A stretch of 64,000 nucleotides of DNA from Clostridium drakei (GTDB taxonomy: Bacteria; Bacillota; Clostridia; Clostridiales; Clostridiaceae), in assembly GCF_000633595.2 (NCBI RefSeq), contig NZ_JIBU02000004.1, positions 153,135 to 217,134 on the forward strand, written 5' to 3'. Position numbers and translations under genes: made by a program. Numbering within the stretch: position 1 is the stretch's first letter; each line of letters opens with the position of its first letter. Below, in pieces: positions 26,507 to 34,505 of this stretch. The notes under the pieces are model-generated. The model had not been told where the DNA came from and searched no databases. It saw only the letters and a list, made by a program, of their open reading frames with translations.

Positions 26507-26523
26507 AGCAATTATAATGCCAA
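26507..26523 (-). promoter_or_regulatory. Sigma-54 (-24/-12) promoter of the abfD operon
   Basis: The minus strand reads TTGGCATTATAATTGCTG. GG at 26520-26521 and GC at 26508-26509 are 10 bases apart. Predicted start near 26497, about 48 bases before the abfD ATG. No copy of the gabT/4hbD palindrome is seen upstream, so a different activator, perhaps the one encoded at 26799-28232, may act here. Confidence 0.85.
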
Positions 26524-26622
26524 CTTTTTCACAAGACATAGGTACTTTTCAGAAAAATCATAAAGTAAAAGTTGAAAACTAAGGCTTTACCTACTTATTT
26601 AAGAGCTTTTATACTTAAAATT

Positions 26623-26660
26623 AAAGATGTAATTTATTAAAACTAATAAATTACACCTTT
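26623..26660 (-). terminator. Terminator after the second sigma-54 activator gene
   Basis: Arms AAAGATGTAATTTATTA and TAATAAATTACACCTTT form a 17-bp stem with one mismatch and a 4-base loop. The minus-strand continuation, AATTTTAAGTAT, is T-rich. It lies between the activator stop codon (26799) and the abfD promoter. Confidence 0.65.
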
Positions 26661-26798
26661 AAAATAATATTTTTCATATAAAATGTTAATATAAATATTT
26701 TCAATCTAATTAATATAAAATCAGAAAATTGTTGCATTATCTCATCAATAATTTAATAAATGGCTATTTCTAATGCATGTGTAAAATTGCACCGAAGT

Positions 26799-28232
26799 TT
26801 ACTTTTGCAACATTGATTTTTTCTTATATTTTATTCTCTTTCTTACAAAAGTAGATGGATCTATACCTAATTCATTAGCTGCTGCTCTAACATTTCCATG
26901 CTTTTCAAAGGCATTCTTCATAAGTCTAACTTCTAAATTTTCAATTGCTTCCTTTAACGTACAATTTCTATCATCAATATTGAAATTTGAATTATTATCC
27001 TTTATTGGTAAATCACTTCTAATTATCTTATTATCAGAACTCATGATTATAACTCTTTCTATTATATTTTTTAGTTCTCTAACATTTCCTGGCCATTTAT
27101 ATTTTTTTAACTGCTGCATAGCTCCTTCTGTAATGCTTTTATTGAAGTTATACTTTTTATTAAATTTATTAAGGAAATGTACTATCAAAGGTTCAATATC
27201 ATTTTTTCTTTCCCTAAGAGGTATAATTGTAATAGGCACAACATTTAATCTATAGTACAAATCCTCTCTAAAAGTTTTTTTACTTACCATATCTTCTAAA
27301 TTTCTATTAGTAGCGGCAATGACTCTTACATTAACTTTAGTTGTCTTTATTGAACCTACTCTCTTAATCTCACCTTCTTGGAGAACTCTAAGTAGTTTTA
27401 CCTGCATATCTAATGGTAATTCCCCAACCTCATCTAAAAAAATAGTACCACTATCAGCCAGTTCAAAAAGACCAATTTTCCCTTCCTTACTTGCACCTGT
27501 AAAAGCCCCTTTTTCATATCCAAAAAGCTCTGATTCTATAAGATTCTCAGGTATAGCACCACAATTTACCTTTATAAAACCTTTATTACTTCTACTACTG
27601 TTTTTGTGTATATATTTAGATATTTCCTCTTTTCCTACTCCAGTTTCTCCAAGCAAAAGTACTGTAGTGTCTACGTTAGCAACCTTTTTACACATAGTCA
27701 AAATTTTTAACATATTTTCATCTTCAGCAACAATATCTGAAAAATTCAAAAGCTGTCTTCTCATCGCTTCTACTTGAGAATAATATTTTTGTGCTAGATT
27801 TTCTTTCTTATCTAATTGTTCTTTTAACTCATATAAATCTGTAACATCTCTTACATTAGTAACTACCATAACTATATTAGCTTCTTCATCAAAAATAGGG
27901 TTACTAGACACCAATACTTTCTTTCCTGTTTTAAATTTTTGTTCAATTGTTATACTTTTCTTGGTCTTTAATACCATAAGTGTAGCTGATTTTGATATAT
28001 ATCCGTTTTTCTCAATCTCAATCATATTGTTCCATAGCATTTCTTCTTTTTTCATTCCTGTAATTTTTTCATAGGCACTGTTTAAGAATATAGTATTTGC
28101 TTGTCCATCTGTTATGTATATTCCATCATAAGAGCATTCAATTATATTGTACAAACTCTTTATTCTTAGCTTTAAAGTTTCATCATCACCATTTAATAAC
28201 TCACTGAAATTTAATAAATTCCTGTTTTCCAT
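26799..28232 (-). CDS. Sigma-54-dependent transcriptional activator (PAS-AAA-Fis)
   Basis: 477 residues: PAS domain at about 25-130, linker helix, AAA+ domain (about 165-395) with GETGVGKE, the canonical sigma-54 contact loop GAFTGA, Walker B IFLDEVGELP and FREDLYYRLNVVP, and a Fis-type helix-turn-helix at the C-terminus (AAANELGIDPSTFVRK). ATG start after GGAAGG. It lies just upstream of the abfD sigma-54 promoter and just downstream of the LuxC-like gene, so it may control the abfD operon, the ACP/LuxE/LuxC operon, or both. It is related to, but distinct from, the activator at 18054. Confidence 0.92.
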   Translation of the reverse strand: MENRNLLNFSELLNGDDETLKLRIKSLYNIIECSYDGIYITDGQANTIFLNSAYEKITGMKKEEMLWNNMIEIEKNGYISKSATLMVLKTKKSITIEQKFKTGKKVLVSSNPIFDEEANIVMVVTNVRDVTDLYELKEQLDKKENLAQKYYSQVEAMRRQLLNFSDIVAEDENMLKILTMCKKVANVDTTVLLLGETGVGKEEISKYIHKNSSRSNKGFIKVNCGAIPENLIESELFGYEKGAFTGASKEGKIGLFELADSGTIFLDEVGELPLDMQVKLLRVLQEGEIKRVGSIKTTKVNVRVIAATNRNLEDMVSKKTFREDLYYRLNVVPITIIPLRERKNDIEPLIVHFLNKFNKKYNFNKSITEGAMQQLKKYKWPGNVRELKNIIERVIIMSSDNKIIRSDLPIKDNNSNFNIDDRNCTLKEAIENLEVRLMKNAFEKHGNVRAAANELGIDPSTFVRKRIKYKKKSMLQK

Positions 28233-28350
28233 AGAATTACCTTCCTTCCATTTTGTTAAAAAACCTACAATTAATGATATTATACTACAACTTTAAAACA
28301 AGTGTCATAATTATTAAAATTCAGAAAATCTTTCAACACAAAATTTAAAA

Positions 28351-28399
28351 AACTATACATAAATTAAAGCTAAAAATTTAACTTTAATTTTGTATAGTT
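28351..28399 (-). terminator. Strong terminator of the ACP/ligase/LuxE/LuxC operon
   Basis: Arms of 18-19 bases (28351-28369 and 28382-28399; AACTATACA... with ...TGTATAGTT) around CTAAAAATTTAA. On the minus strand the stem is followed by TTTTTTAAATTTTG. It lies 25 bases after the LuxC-like stop codon. Confidence 0.85.
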
Positions 28400-28423
28400 C
28401 ATTATATATATATTATCATCTTT

Positions 28424-29716
28424 CTAATTAGTATTAACTGCACACCATCTCACAAGTTCATTTATTACGAAATATCCATCCCACGGATAATCATATATAT
28501 TCATCAATCCAACACTTACGACCCTATCTGCTCCCAATGGCGTTACAAGTTCTCCAAACTGTACCATTTTATTTTTATCTTTGAAAGCTACACCTATAGT
28601 TTGTATTCTATTTGTGATTAAATTTTTTATATCAAATACACTTTCTATTTCTTTTACGAACAAACATCTTCCACCTAGAGGTTCCTCCAAACTTATTTCA
28701 TTATTTATTAAAATTGTATAATCAAGACCTTTACTACAATATAAATTCTTATTTAGACTAAGACTATATTGACCTCTTGTATTTATAATTTTCGAAGAAG
28801 TACTTTCATCTAAAATATTAGGATATCTCTTATTCAATTTTTCAAAACTGCTGCATAACTTTTTCATAGTTTCATCTAAAGGTATTTTACTTTTTTCTAT
28901 AAATAGTACTTGAGGTGATGTACATGCCTTTTGTTCAAAGACAGCCACATCTTTTACAAATCTATCCATATAATTACTGCAATCTTTACTTTCTATTACA
29001 CCTTTATCAAAAACAGCAAAAGAATATTTAGGTCCAAAAATAACATCTTTACAAGTAGTTTTCTTTTGCAAGCTGCTAATAACATTTACTGCTTGTTCTC
29101 CTCCCCATATTATTCTTATATCAGCTGCTCTGGACATATTTTCATTTAACAATTTATCGCTGCTGTTAAAGTATACAAGCGAAATATTCTTCAATATATC
29201 TTTTGAAGAATATTTCTTAGAATTGCATTCTATTTCTATGTCTTTTAAAGGCTCCATCAGTTTTAGCACTAACTTGATGTTAGCCTTAGGAACTCTTACA
29301 ATATTAGAGTTTTTAGCTATTATTGCTTGAAAGATTGAATAAAACATAAGTGTAGGTACATTTCCTGCTATCCAATGGCAAGCAATTCCTCGTCCTTGTG
29401 CTTTAATAAACTTACCATTTCCCTTTTCAATAAATTTATCTAAATAACTTTTATCTCCTAAACTATCATTTATCAATTTATCAATGTTTTTTCTTTTAAA
29501 ATAGAAAGAAAGGAATGCTGCTCCTTCTATTTTTAAAATATCTTTATTTAAACATATTTTTTTACTATACTCATCTAACAACAAAATAATAACTTCTATT
29601 GGTATATCCCTTAACAAATTTAAGTTATTTTTTAGTGAAGAATATATATTATCTAAGTTATTAAATTTTATTCCTTCATTATATATTTTTCCATTTAATG
29701 AATAACAAGTTATCAT
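28424..29716 (-). CDS. LuxC-family acyl-CoA/acyl-protein reductase
   Basis: 430 residues. LuxC reduces a thioester-bound acyl group to an aldehyde with NADPH. Family signs: GRGIACHWIAGNVPTLM (nucleotide/acyl-binding start), RVPKANI, IIWGGEQAV, and the active-site Cys265 in EQKACTSPQ, which corresponds to the acylated Cys of LuxC. Length is slightly short of Photobacterium LuxC. It overlaps the LuxE-like gene by 4 bases (ATGA). With no luxAB, the aldehyde is not for light production. It may be an intermediate for an alcohol, lipid, glycan or signal molecule; none can be chosen from the sequence. Confidence 0.88.
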   Translation of the reverse strand: MITCYSLNGKIYNEGIKFNNLDNIYSSLKNNLNLLRDIPIEVIILLLDEYSKKICLNKDILKIEGAAFLSFYFKRKNIDKLINDSLGDKSYLDKFIEKGNGKFIKAQGRGIACHWIAGNVPTLMFYSIFQAIIAKNSNIVRVPKANIKLVLKLMEPLKDIEIECNSKKYSSKDILKNISLVYFNSSDKLLNENMSRAADIRIIWGGEQAVNVISSLQKKTTCKDVIFGPKYSFAVFDKGVIESKDCSNYMDRFVKDVAVFEQKACTSPQVLFIEKSKIPLDETMKKLCSSFEKLNKRYPNILDESTSSKIINTRGQYSLSLNKNLYCSKGLDYTILINNEISLEEPLGGRCLFVKEIESVFDIKNLITNRIQTIGVAFKDKNKMVQFGELVTPLGADRVVSVGLMNIYDYPWDGYFVINELVRWCAVNTN

Positions 29717-30825
29717 TTAATATTTTCCCTTTCTGCAAAAGTATCTCCGCATCCTCTAGTTTCAGCTTTCTCTACTCTGGATTTGAACTTAAAATATTTA
29801 CCTTTTCTTCCGCATTTACAACTATCTATGCCAACTAATTCTCCTATATCTTCTGTTAAAATAGCTTGAGATGGATAGCTTGATCCTAAAATACTCATAA
29901 CTTCTATAATTCCCTGTTCACCAGGCTTAACTTCCTCTAAACTATTAATATCTCTTATTATAACCTCTGCAAAATCTGGAACATGCTTATGTCCATATTC
30001 ACAATCTACAAAAACAACTCCTACTTGTTCTACCATTCCATAGAAATCTATTATGTTTCTCATGTTAGTACCAAATACTTTTGCTGTTCTCCTCATAAAT
30101 TCTTCTTTCTGAACCTTTTCAGAATTAAGCCTTTTCCAGCCTCCACTATGTAAAAGCTTTAAGTTAGGTAAAGATAAATTAATCCCTTTTTCTTCTAAAA
30201 CTTTCACAAATTTAGACCATATTATATAAGTAAAACCATACACCAAAATTTCTCTATCTTTATAGGTACTTTCAAATTCTTTAAGTTTATCTATATTTAA
30301 TTTTAAATTGTCATTACATTTTTCCATTACATAAGTTATCTTGCTTGCAAAACTGCTCACACCTCTTATGGCTGCACCTCTAGCGGTCAAAACACCACTT
30401 TGTCCATTTATATTCTTGTCATCTATAATAAGCATAGGTCTTCTTTTTGTTCCTAAAAAACTTACCAAGGTAGATATTAATCCTTGAGTTTGATGTAAAG
30501 ATGTAGTTTTATCTAAGTATATTTTACTAGGTTTTCCAGTTGTTGTAGCACTGGAATTTAATATTCTTATTACATCTTCCTTAGAACAAATTGAAAGATC
30601 AAACTCTTTAAACATATTAACAGGTATAAATGGAACTTCTTCTAATTTAGAAATTTTAGAAATATCTATCCCGCTCTTTTTATACATAGCTCTTAAATTA
30701 GAATTTATACTAAAATTTTCTAATTGTTCTTTTATAATTTTTAATAACTTTTCTTCTTTGTCATTTTGAGATATTTCAAATTGATTAGCTAATACAATAT
30801 CCTGTATAAAATCTTTGTTAATCAT
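29713..30825 (-). CDS. LuxE-family acyl-protein synthetase (acyl-AMP forming)
   Basis: 370 residues, the usual LuxE length. LuxE activates a carboxylic acid as acyl-AMP, holds it on a C-terminal Cys and passes it to LuxC. Visible features: SSATTTGKPSKIYLD (P-loop-like adenylation motif), YGMVEQVGVVF, and near the end RGCGDTFA with Cys359 at the position of the LuxE acyl-carrying Cys. An extra pair in DSCKCGRKG may bind metal. It overlaps the ligase gene by 8 bases and LuxC by 4. The start ATG follows GGGAGACG in an unusually GC-rich stretch at the ligase 3' end. Confidence 0.88.
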   Translation of the reverse strand: MINKDFIQDIVLANQFEISQNDKEEKLLKIIKEQLENFSINSNLRAMYKKSGIDISKISKLEEVPFIPVNMFKEFDLSICSKEDVIRILNSSATTTGKPSKIYLDKTTSLHQTQGLISTLVSFLGTKRRPMLIIDDKNINGQSGVLTARGAAIRGVSSFASKITYVMEKCNDNLKLNIDKLKEFESTYKDREILVYGFTYIIWSKFVKVLEEKGINLSLPNLKLLHSGGWKRLNSEKVQKEEFMRRTAKVFGTNMRNIIDFYGMVEQVGVVFVDCEYGHKHVPDFAEVIIRDINSLEEVKPGEQGIIEVMSILGSSYPSQAILTEDIGELVGIDSCKCGRKGKYFKFKSRVEKAETRGCGDTFAERENIK

Positions 30826-32326
30826 AACGCCGCGTCTCCCGCTTTTCCTTATCTTTTAAAACCTTTAATAAAACTTTCCCAGAAGAATTTTTAGGTAGTG
30901 TATCTAAAAATTCTACATATTTAGGCACCTTATATTTTGGCAACTTATTTTTACAATAATCAACTATAAATTTGAAATCTAAGCTAACTTCCTTTGATTT
31001 TAATACTACAAAAGCCTTTACTGCTTCTCCAAGCACATCATCTTCTATTCCTATAACTACACACTCCACTACTTCTGGTATCTTAACTATTAAGTTTTCG
31101 ATTTCTTTAGGACTTATTCTGTTTCCACCGCTTTTTATTATATTTTTTTCTCTTGATACTATATACACATATCCATCTTCATCAACAGTGGCTAAATCTC
31201 CTGTATAAAGTAATCCTGCCTTTATAACTTTTTCAGTACTTTCTTTGTCATTAAAATATCCCTTCATTATGTTTTCACCTTTAGCTACTACTTCACCTAC
31301 TTCACCAGGTTTAACTTCTACCCCATTTTTATTTAATACTTTAATCTCTGTTCCCGGAATTCCTTTGCCAATAGACCCCAGTTTACTTTTAATTTTAGAA
31401 GGTGGAAGATATGATAATCTTGCTGTAGCTTCAGTTTGTCCATACATAATGTAAATATCCACATTTCTAAGTGTATCGCTTAATTCTTTTATAAAAACTT
31501 CCGGTAATCTTCCTCCGGCCTGAGTTATATATCTTAATGAAGGGAATTTACATTCTTTAAAATTTGTCATTCGAAGTAATATTTGATAAGTACTTGGAAC
31601 ACCTGCAAACCCAGTACATTTGTACTTATTTATATGCTCTACAACACTTTGTGGAAACATAAATTTATTGTTTATTACAACAGTACCACCACATCTAAAA
31701 TGTGTATTAAGCAAAGAAGTTCCATAACAATAGTAAAAAGGAAGTACAACCTCTATAATATCTTTTTCTGTTAAATTTAAGTAGTCTACTATAGATTCAG
31801 TATTATATATTAAATTATAATGTGTAAGCATTACACCCTTAGGCTTATCTGTAGACCCTGAAGTAAACATAATTACTGATGTATCTTCTTTTATATTAAT
31901 GTTGTTGTTTACATCTAATACTCCATTAAATTTAATAGTTTCTAAATCTTTTTCAGTATAAAGCTCAACATCATCATTAATTATATTCTGTATTTTAGCT
32001 TTATACTTTTTCTGTACAAAAACTAGCTTTATTTCTAATATATCAATAATATATTTTATATCTTCACTAGAAGTTACAGGATTTATAGGTACACAAATAC
32101 TTCCACTTTTAATAATTCCAAAATAAGTTGTTATGAAAAATTGACAGTTATCAGATACTATAAGTACACTATCTTTCTTATTATATTTTTTTTCAGCTAA
32201 TAAATTTGTTACACGATTTATATTTATATATATTTCTCTATAGCTTACTTTTGTTTCTTTATCATCTATTACTGCTGTTTTTTCTAAATTAAAGGACTTT
32301 TCAAAAACATAATCCGTAAAGGTCAT
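30818..32326 (-). CDS. Acyl-AMP ligase (ANL superfamily)
   Basis: 502 residues. Adenylation motifs: FTSGSTDKPKGVMLTH (P-loop), YGQTEATARLSYLPP, TGDLATVDEDGYVYIVSREKNIIKSGG, and the C-terminal catalytic Lys in PKNSSGKVLLKVL. It should activate a carboxylic acid to acyl-AMP, and, since an acyl carrier protein gene lies directly upstream, most likely loads that carrier. Substrate (fatty, aryl or amino acid) is not readable by eye. It overlaps the ACP gene by 4 bases (ATGA) and the LuxE-like gene by 8, so all four genes are translationally coupled. Confidence 0.88.
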   Translation of the reverse strand: MTFTDYVFEKSFNLEKTAVIDDKETKVSYREIYININRVTNLLAEKKYNKKDSVLIVSDNCQFFITTYFGIIKSGSICVPINPVTSSEDIKYIIDILEIKLVFVQKKYKAKIQNIINDDVELYTEKDLETIKFNGVLDVNNNINIKEDTSVIMFTSGSTDKPKGVMLTHYNLIYNTESIVDYLNLTEKDIIEVVLPFYYCYGTSLLNTHFRCGGTVVINNKFMFPQSVVEHINKYKCTGFAGVPSTYQILLRMTNFKECKFPSLRYITQAGGRLPEVFIKELSDTLRNVDIYIMYGQTEATARLSYLPPSKIKSKLGSIGKGIPGTEIKVLNKNGVEVKPGEVGEVVAKGENIMKGYFNDKESTEKVIKAGLLYTGDLATVDEDGYVYIVSREKNIIKSGGNRISPKEIENLIVKIPEVVECVVIGIEDDVLGEAVKAFVVLKSKEVSLDFKFIVDYCKNKLPKYKVPKYVEFLDTLPKNSSGKVLLKVLKDKEKRETRRYD

Positions 32327-32565
32327 ATTTCAACTCCATATTTTTTTAATATTTTTTTCACATCACCTATAGTGTACATTTTTGATATGTCAACTACTTC
32401 AAGGTTAATCCCGAATCCTTCTTCTATACCGTTTACAAGCTCTACATGAGCTAAAGAATCCCAATCTTCTATTTCATCTGGACCCATTTCATCCGTTACT
32501 TTCTCTATATTTTTTATATTTAAGGCATCAGAAATTATTTTATTTAACTTCTCCAAATTACTCAT
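32323..32565 (-). CDS. Dedicated acyl carrier protein
   Basis: 80 residues, acidic, with the phosphopantetheine site in WDSLAHVEL (Ser about residue 36). The sequence before it, GPDEIEDWDSLAHVELVNGI, is closer to carriers of specialised pathways than to fatty-acid AcpP, which normally reads DSLD. ATG start after AGGAGG. First gene of the four-gene operon, 45 bases after a candidate sigma-54 promoter. Confidence 0.88.
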   Translation of the reverse strand: MSNLEKLNKIISDALNIKNIEKVTDEMGPDEIEDWDSLAHVELVNGIEEGFGINLEVVDISKMYTIGDVKKILKKYGVEI

Positions 32566-32609
32566 AAAAATTACCTCCTACTATTTGTACATTTTTATAG
32601 AAGTATATA

Positions 32610-32627
32610 CGCAATTTTTATACCACA
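32610..32627 (-). promoter_or_regulatory. Candidate sigma-54 promoter of the ACP/ligase/LuxE/LuxC operon
   Basis: The minus strand reads TGTGGTATAAAAATTGCG. GG at 32623-32624 and GC at 32611-32612 are 10 bases apart. The -24 part (TGGTAT) is weaker than in the other three sites. Predicted start is about 35 bases before the ACP ATG. Confidence 0.6.
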
Positions 32628-32946
32628 GCACTTAATCATATACATTTCATCCCACTGTTACCGTTGCTAATACCCCTATGTTCTTCAAGTTAGTTATAAG
32701 CACTGCTACACACCCGAATAAGTTCTTCTAATGCTACTAAACTAACAAATGCATCAACATATAATTCAGCAAAAAGTTAACACTTAAATTTGTTTCTGAT
32801 GCATTATTACAATTTTATTTTTACTTAACGTTAAATTTATGCCTAAATATCAGATAACCTGTACATCCAAAAACATTTACAAATTTCCGTTGATAATATG
32901 CATCTTGTTTCTACTTTGCATAAGTAGATAAAAATCAAAAATTTTT
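32628..32946. other. Non-coding leader region upstream of the ACP operon
   Basis: No coding frame is supported. A perfect 10-bp palindrome TTAACGTTAA at 32825-32834 lies about 200 bp upstream of the candidate -24 element and could be an activator site, but it is short and unreplicated. Nothing else stands out. Confidence 0.35.
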
Positions 32947-32988
32947 AAGAGCTATATTAATATAAAACATTACATTAATATAGCTCTT
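32947..32988 (-). terminator. Terminator overlapping the end of the glycerophosphodiesterase gene
   Basis: Perfect 15-bp stem AAGAGCTATATTAAT (32947-32961) with its inverse at 32974-32988. On the minus strand it is followed by TCTTAAAAATTTTTGATTTTT. One arm covers the last codons and the stop codon of the gene. Confidence 0.8.
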
Positions 32989-33818
32989 AGTTTTTCTGGG
33001 TAGTCTGTGATAATTCCGTCAACCCCCATTTTTATAAATTTATTCATATCTTTAACATTGTCTACTGTCCAAACATGAATTTTTTTATTTCTTCTATGTA
33101 CTTTATCTATTAACTCTTTGTTGACTTTAGCATTGTTAACACTGTAGAAATCTACATCTTTTAACTTAAATATATCATCACTATTAGAGCAAGTTATATA
33201 TCCTATTTGGATTTTAGGATTTAGCTTTTTTACCTTTTGCAAAACTCTGTAATCAAATGAACATACCATTGAACTATCTACAACATTGTTATCTTCAATG
33301 ATCTTAACTACTTTTTCTGGTAGATTAACATCATTTCCATAAGATTTTATTTCTATATCTAATTTTATTTTTCCTTTGGTTTTCTTTACTATTTCATCTA
33401 ATTTGGGGATTTTCTCATCCTTAAATTTTTTAGAGTTACTTCCATAAACACTTAATTCCTCAATGTTTTTATAATTAGTCTCTTCAACATTTTTATTTAA
33501 TTTAGAAACTCTTTTCAAATTTTTATCATGCATTAATACAACTACACCATCTTTAGTCTGTTGTACATCCAATTCTGCATAATCAGCTTTATCTTCTACT
33601 GAACATAAAATAGAGCTTACTGTATTTTCAGGAGCACGTCTACTACTTCCTCTATGAGCTATTATTTTAACTGGAACATCAGTTACATAAACCCCAGTAC
33701 TCTTACTCTTTTGCTGTGAAGCTAATTTAAAACCTGCTAATAAAGATAATAGAAATACAACTATTATACTAGTAATCATTAGTATTTCACTTTTTCTATT
33801 AATATAATTTATTTTCAT
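32970..33818 (-). CDS. Glycerophosphodiester phosphodiesterase, membrane anchored
   Basis: 282 residues. An N-terminal hydrophobic helix (about 14-32) should anchor or export the protein. The GDPD domain shows IAHRGSSRRAPENT (catalytic His), AELDVQQTKDGVVVLMHD (Glu, Asp and second His), and KIKLDIEIK. It hydrolyses glycerophosphodiesters such as glycerophosphoethanolamine, or deacylated lipids and teichoic-acid parts, at the outer face. ATG after AGGGGAC. Single-gene unit with its own terminator; no partner transporter nearby. Confidence 0.9.
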   Translation of the reverse strand: MKINYINRKSEILMITSIIVVFLLSLLAGFKLASQQKSKSTGVYVTDVPVKIIAHRGSSRRAPENTVSSILCSVEDKADYAELDVQQTKDGVVVLMHDKNLKRVSKLNKNVEETNYKNIEELSVYGSNSKKFKDEKIPKLDEIVKKTKGKIKLDIEIKSYGNDVNLPEKVVKIIEDNNVVDSSMVCSFDYRVLQKVKKLNPKIQIGYITCSNSDDIFKLKDVDFYSVNNAKVNKELIDKVHRRNKKIHVWTVDNVKDMNKFIKMGVDGIITDYPEKLRAILM

Positions 33819-33971
33819 ATAATTTAGTCCCCTCTATTTTTAACAAACAATTTACATTCTACTATTTTAATTATATAATACCATGAACTTATTATATTAA
33901 TCTTACATAATTCTTAAGAATATCTTAATTTTATTTACATTAATTTTACATTTCAAAATGAATATAAAAAT

Positions 33972-33995
33972 AAAAGAGGTAAAATTACCCCTTTT
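33972..33995 (-). terminator. Terminator after the FlxA-like gene
   Basis: Arms AAAAGAGGTAA and TTACCCCTTTT (one mismatch) with a two-base loop, followed on the minus strand by TTATTTTTATATTC. It lies 34 bases downstream of the stop codon. Confidence 0.7.
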
Positions 33996-34028
33996 ACATA
34001 TAAATAAAACTTTATTATAATCCATCAA

Positions 34029-34406
34029 TTAAGCATATACATCTATTATACTATTACTATTGCTATTACTTTTTGATTCATTATTCATACTTTGTACTGA
34101 TTCTGATTGATTGTTAGATGTTTCAATTAATTTACTTACCTGCTGTGTTTGTTGTGTTTGTTGTGTTTGCTGTGTTTGCTGAATTTGAGCCTCAATCTGT
34201 TGCAATTCAGCCTGCAATGCTTGAATTTTTTGTTGTTTTATCTCTGAGCTATCATTACTTGAATTTTCTTGCTGTATTTGCTGCTCAATACTAGATCTTT
34301 GTTGTTCAAGACTACTACTACTTGAGCTGCTGCTAGTACTACCACTAGATTTTTGGGATGATATTGCTAAATTTGATGACATTGATGAAACTCCTGAAAT
34401 ACTCAT
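34029..34406 (-). CDS. FlxA-like low-complexity protein with Gln-rich coiled coil
   Basis: 125 residues: a Ser-rich N-terminal third, then a Gln-rich coiled-coil segment (about 38-83) with IQALQAELQQIEAQI, continuing into TQQ repeated five times, and a Ser/Asn-rich tail ending IDVYA. This arrangement resembles FlxA-like proteins of clostridia, whose function is unknown. ATG start after GGGGGA. The TQQ tract is encoded by a 9-base tandem repeat (near 34141-34185) and could vary in number. No signal peptide. Confidence is higher for the gene than for the family name. Confidence 0.75.
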   Translation of the reverse strand: MSISGVSSMSSNLAISSQKSSGSTSSSSSSSSLEQQRSSIEQQIQQENSSNDSSEIKQQKIQALQAELQQIEAQIQQTQQTQQTQQTQQVSKLIETSNNQSESVQSMNNESKSNSNSNSIIDVYA

Positions 34407-34505
34407 AATATATTTCCCCCATTTTGATTGTTATTATTAAGGTATTTTCAGAAAAATATTATAACTAATCATTTCTCCGAATTTCCATAATTATTCTAAT
34501 ATAAT

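Noticed and set aside
28424..30825. LuxC and LuxE homologues as evidence of bioluminescence
   Set aside because: No luciferase (luxA/luxB) or acyl transferase (luxD) genes are present, and clostridia lack the oxygen needed; an aldehyde-forming role is a better reading.
32700..32946. A second sigma-54 promoter or small gene upstream of the ACP gene
   Set aside because: No further GG-N10-GC element with proper flanks, and no frame with a ribosome site was found.
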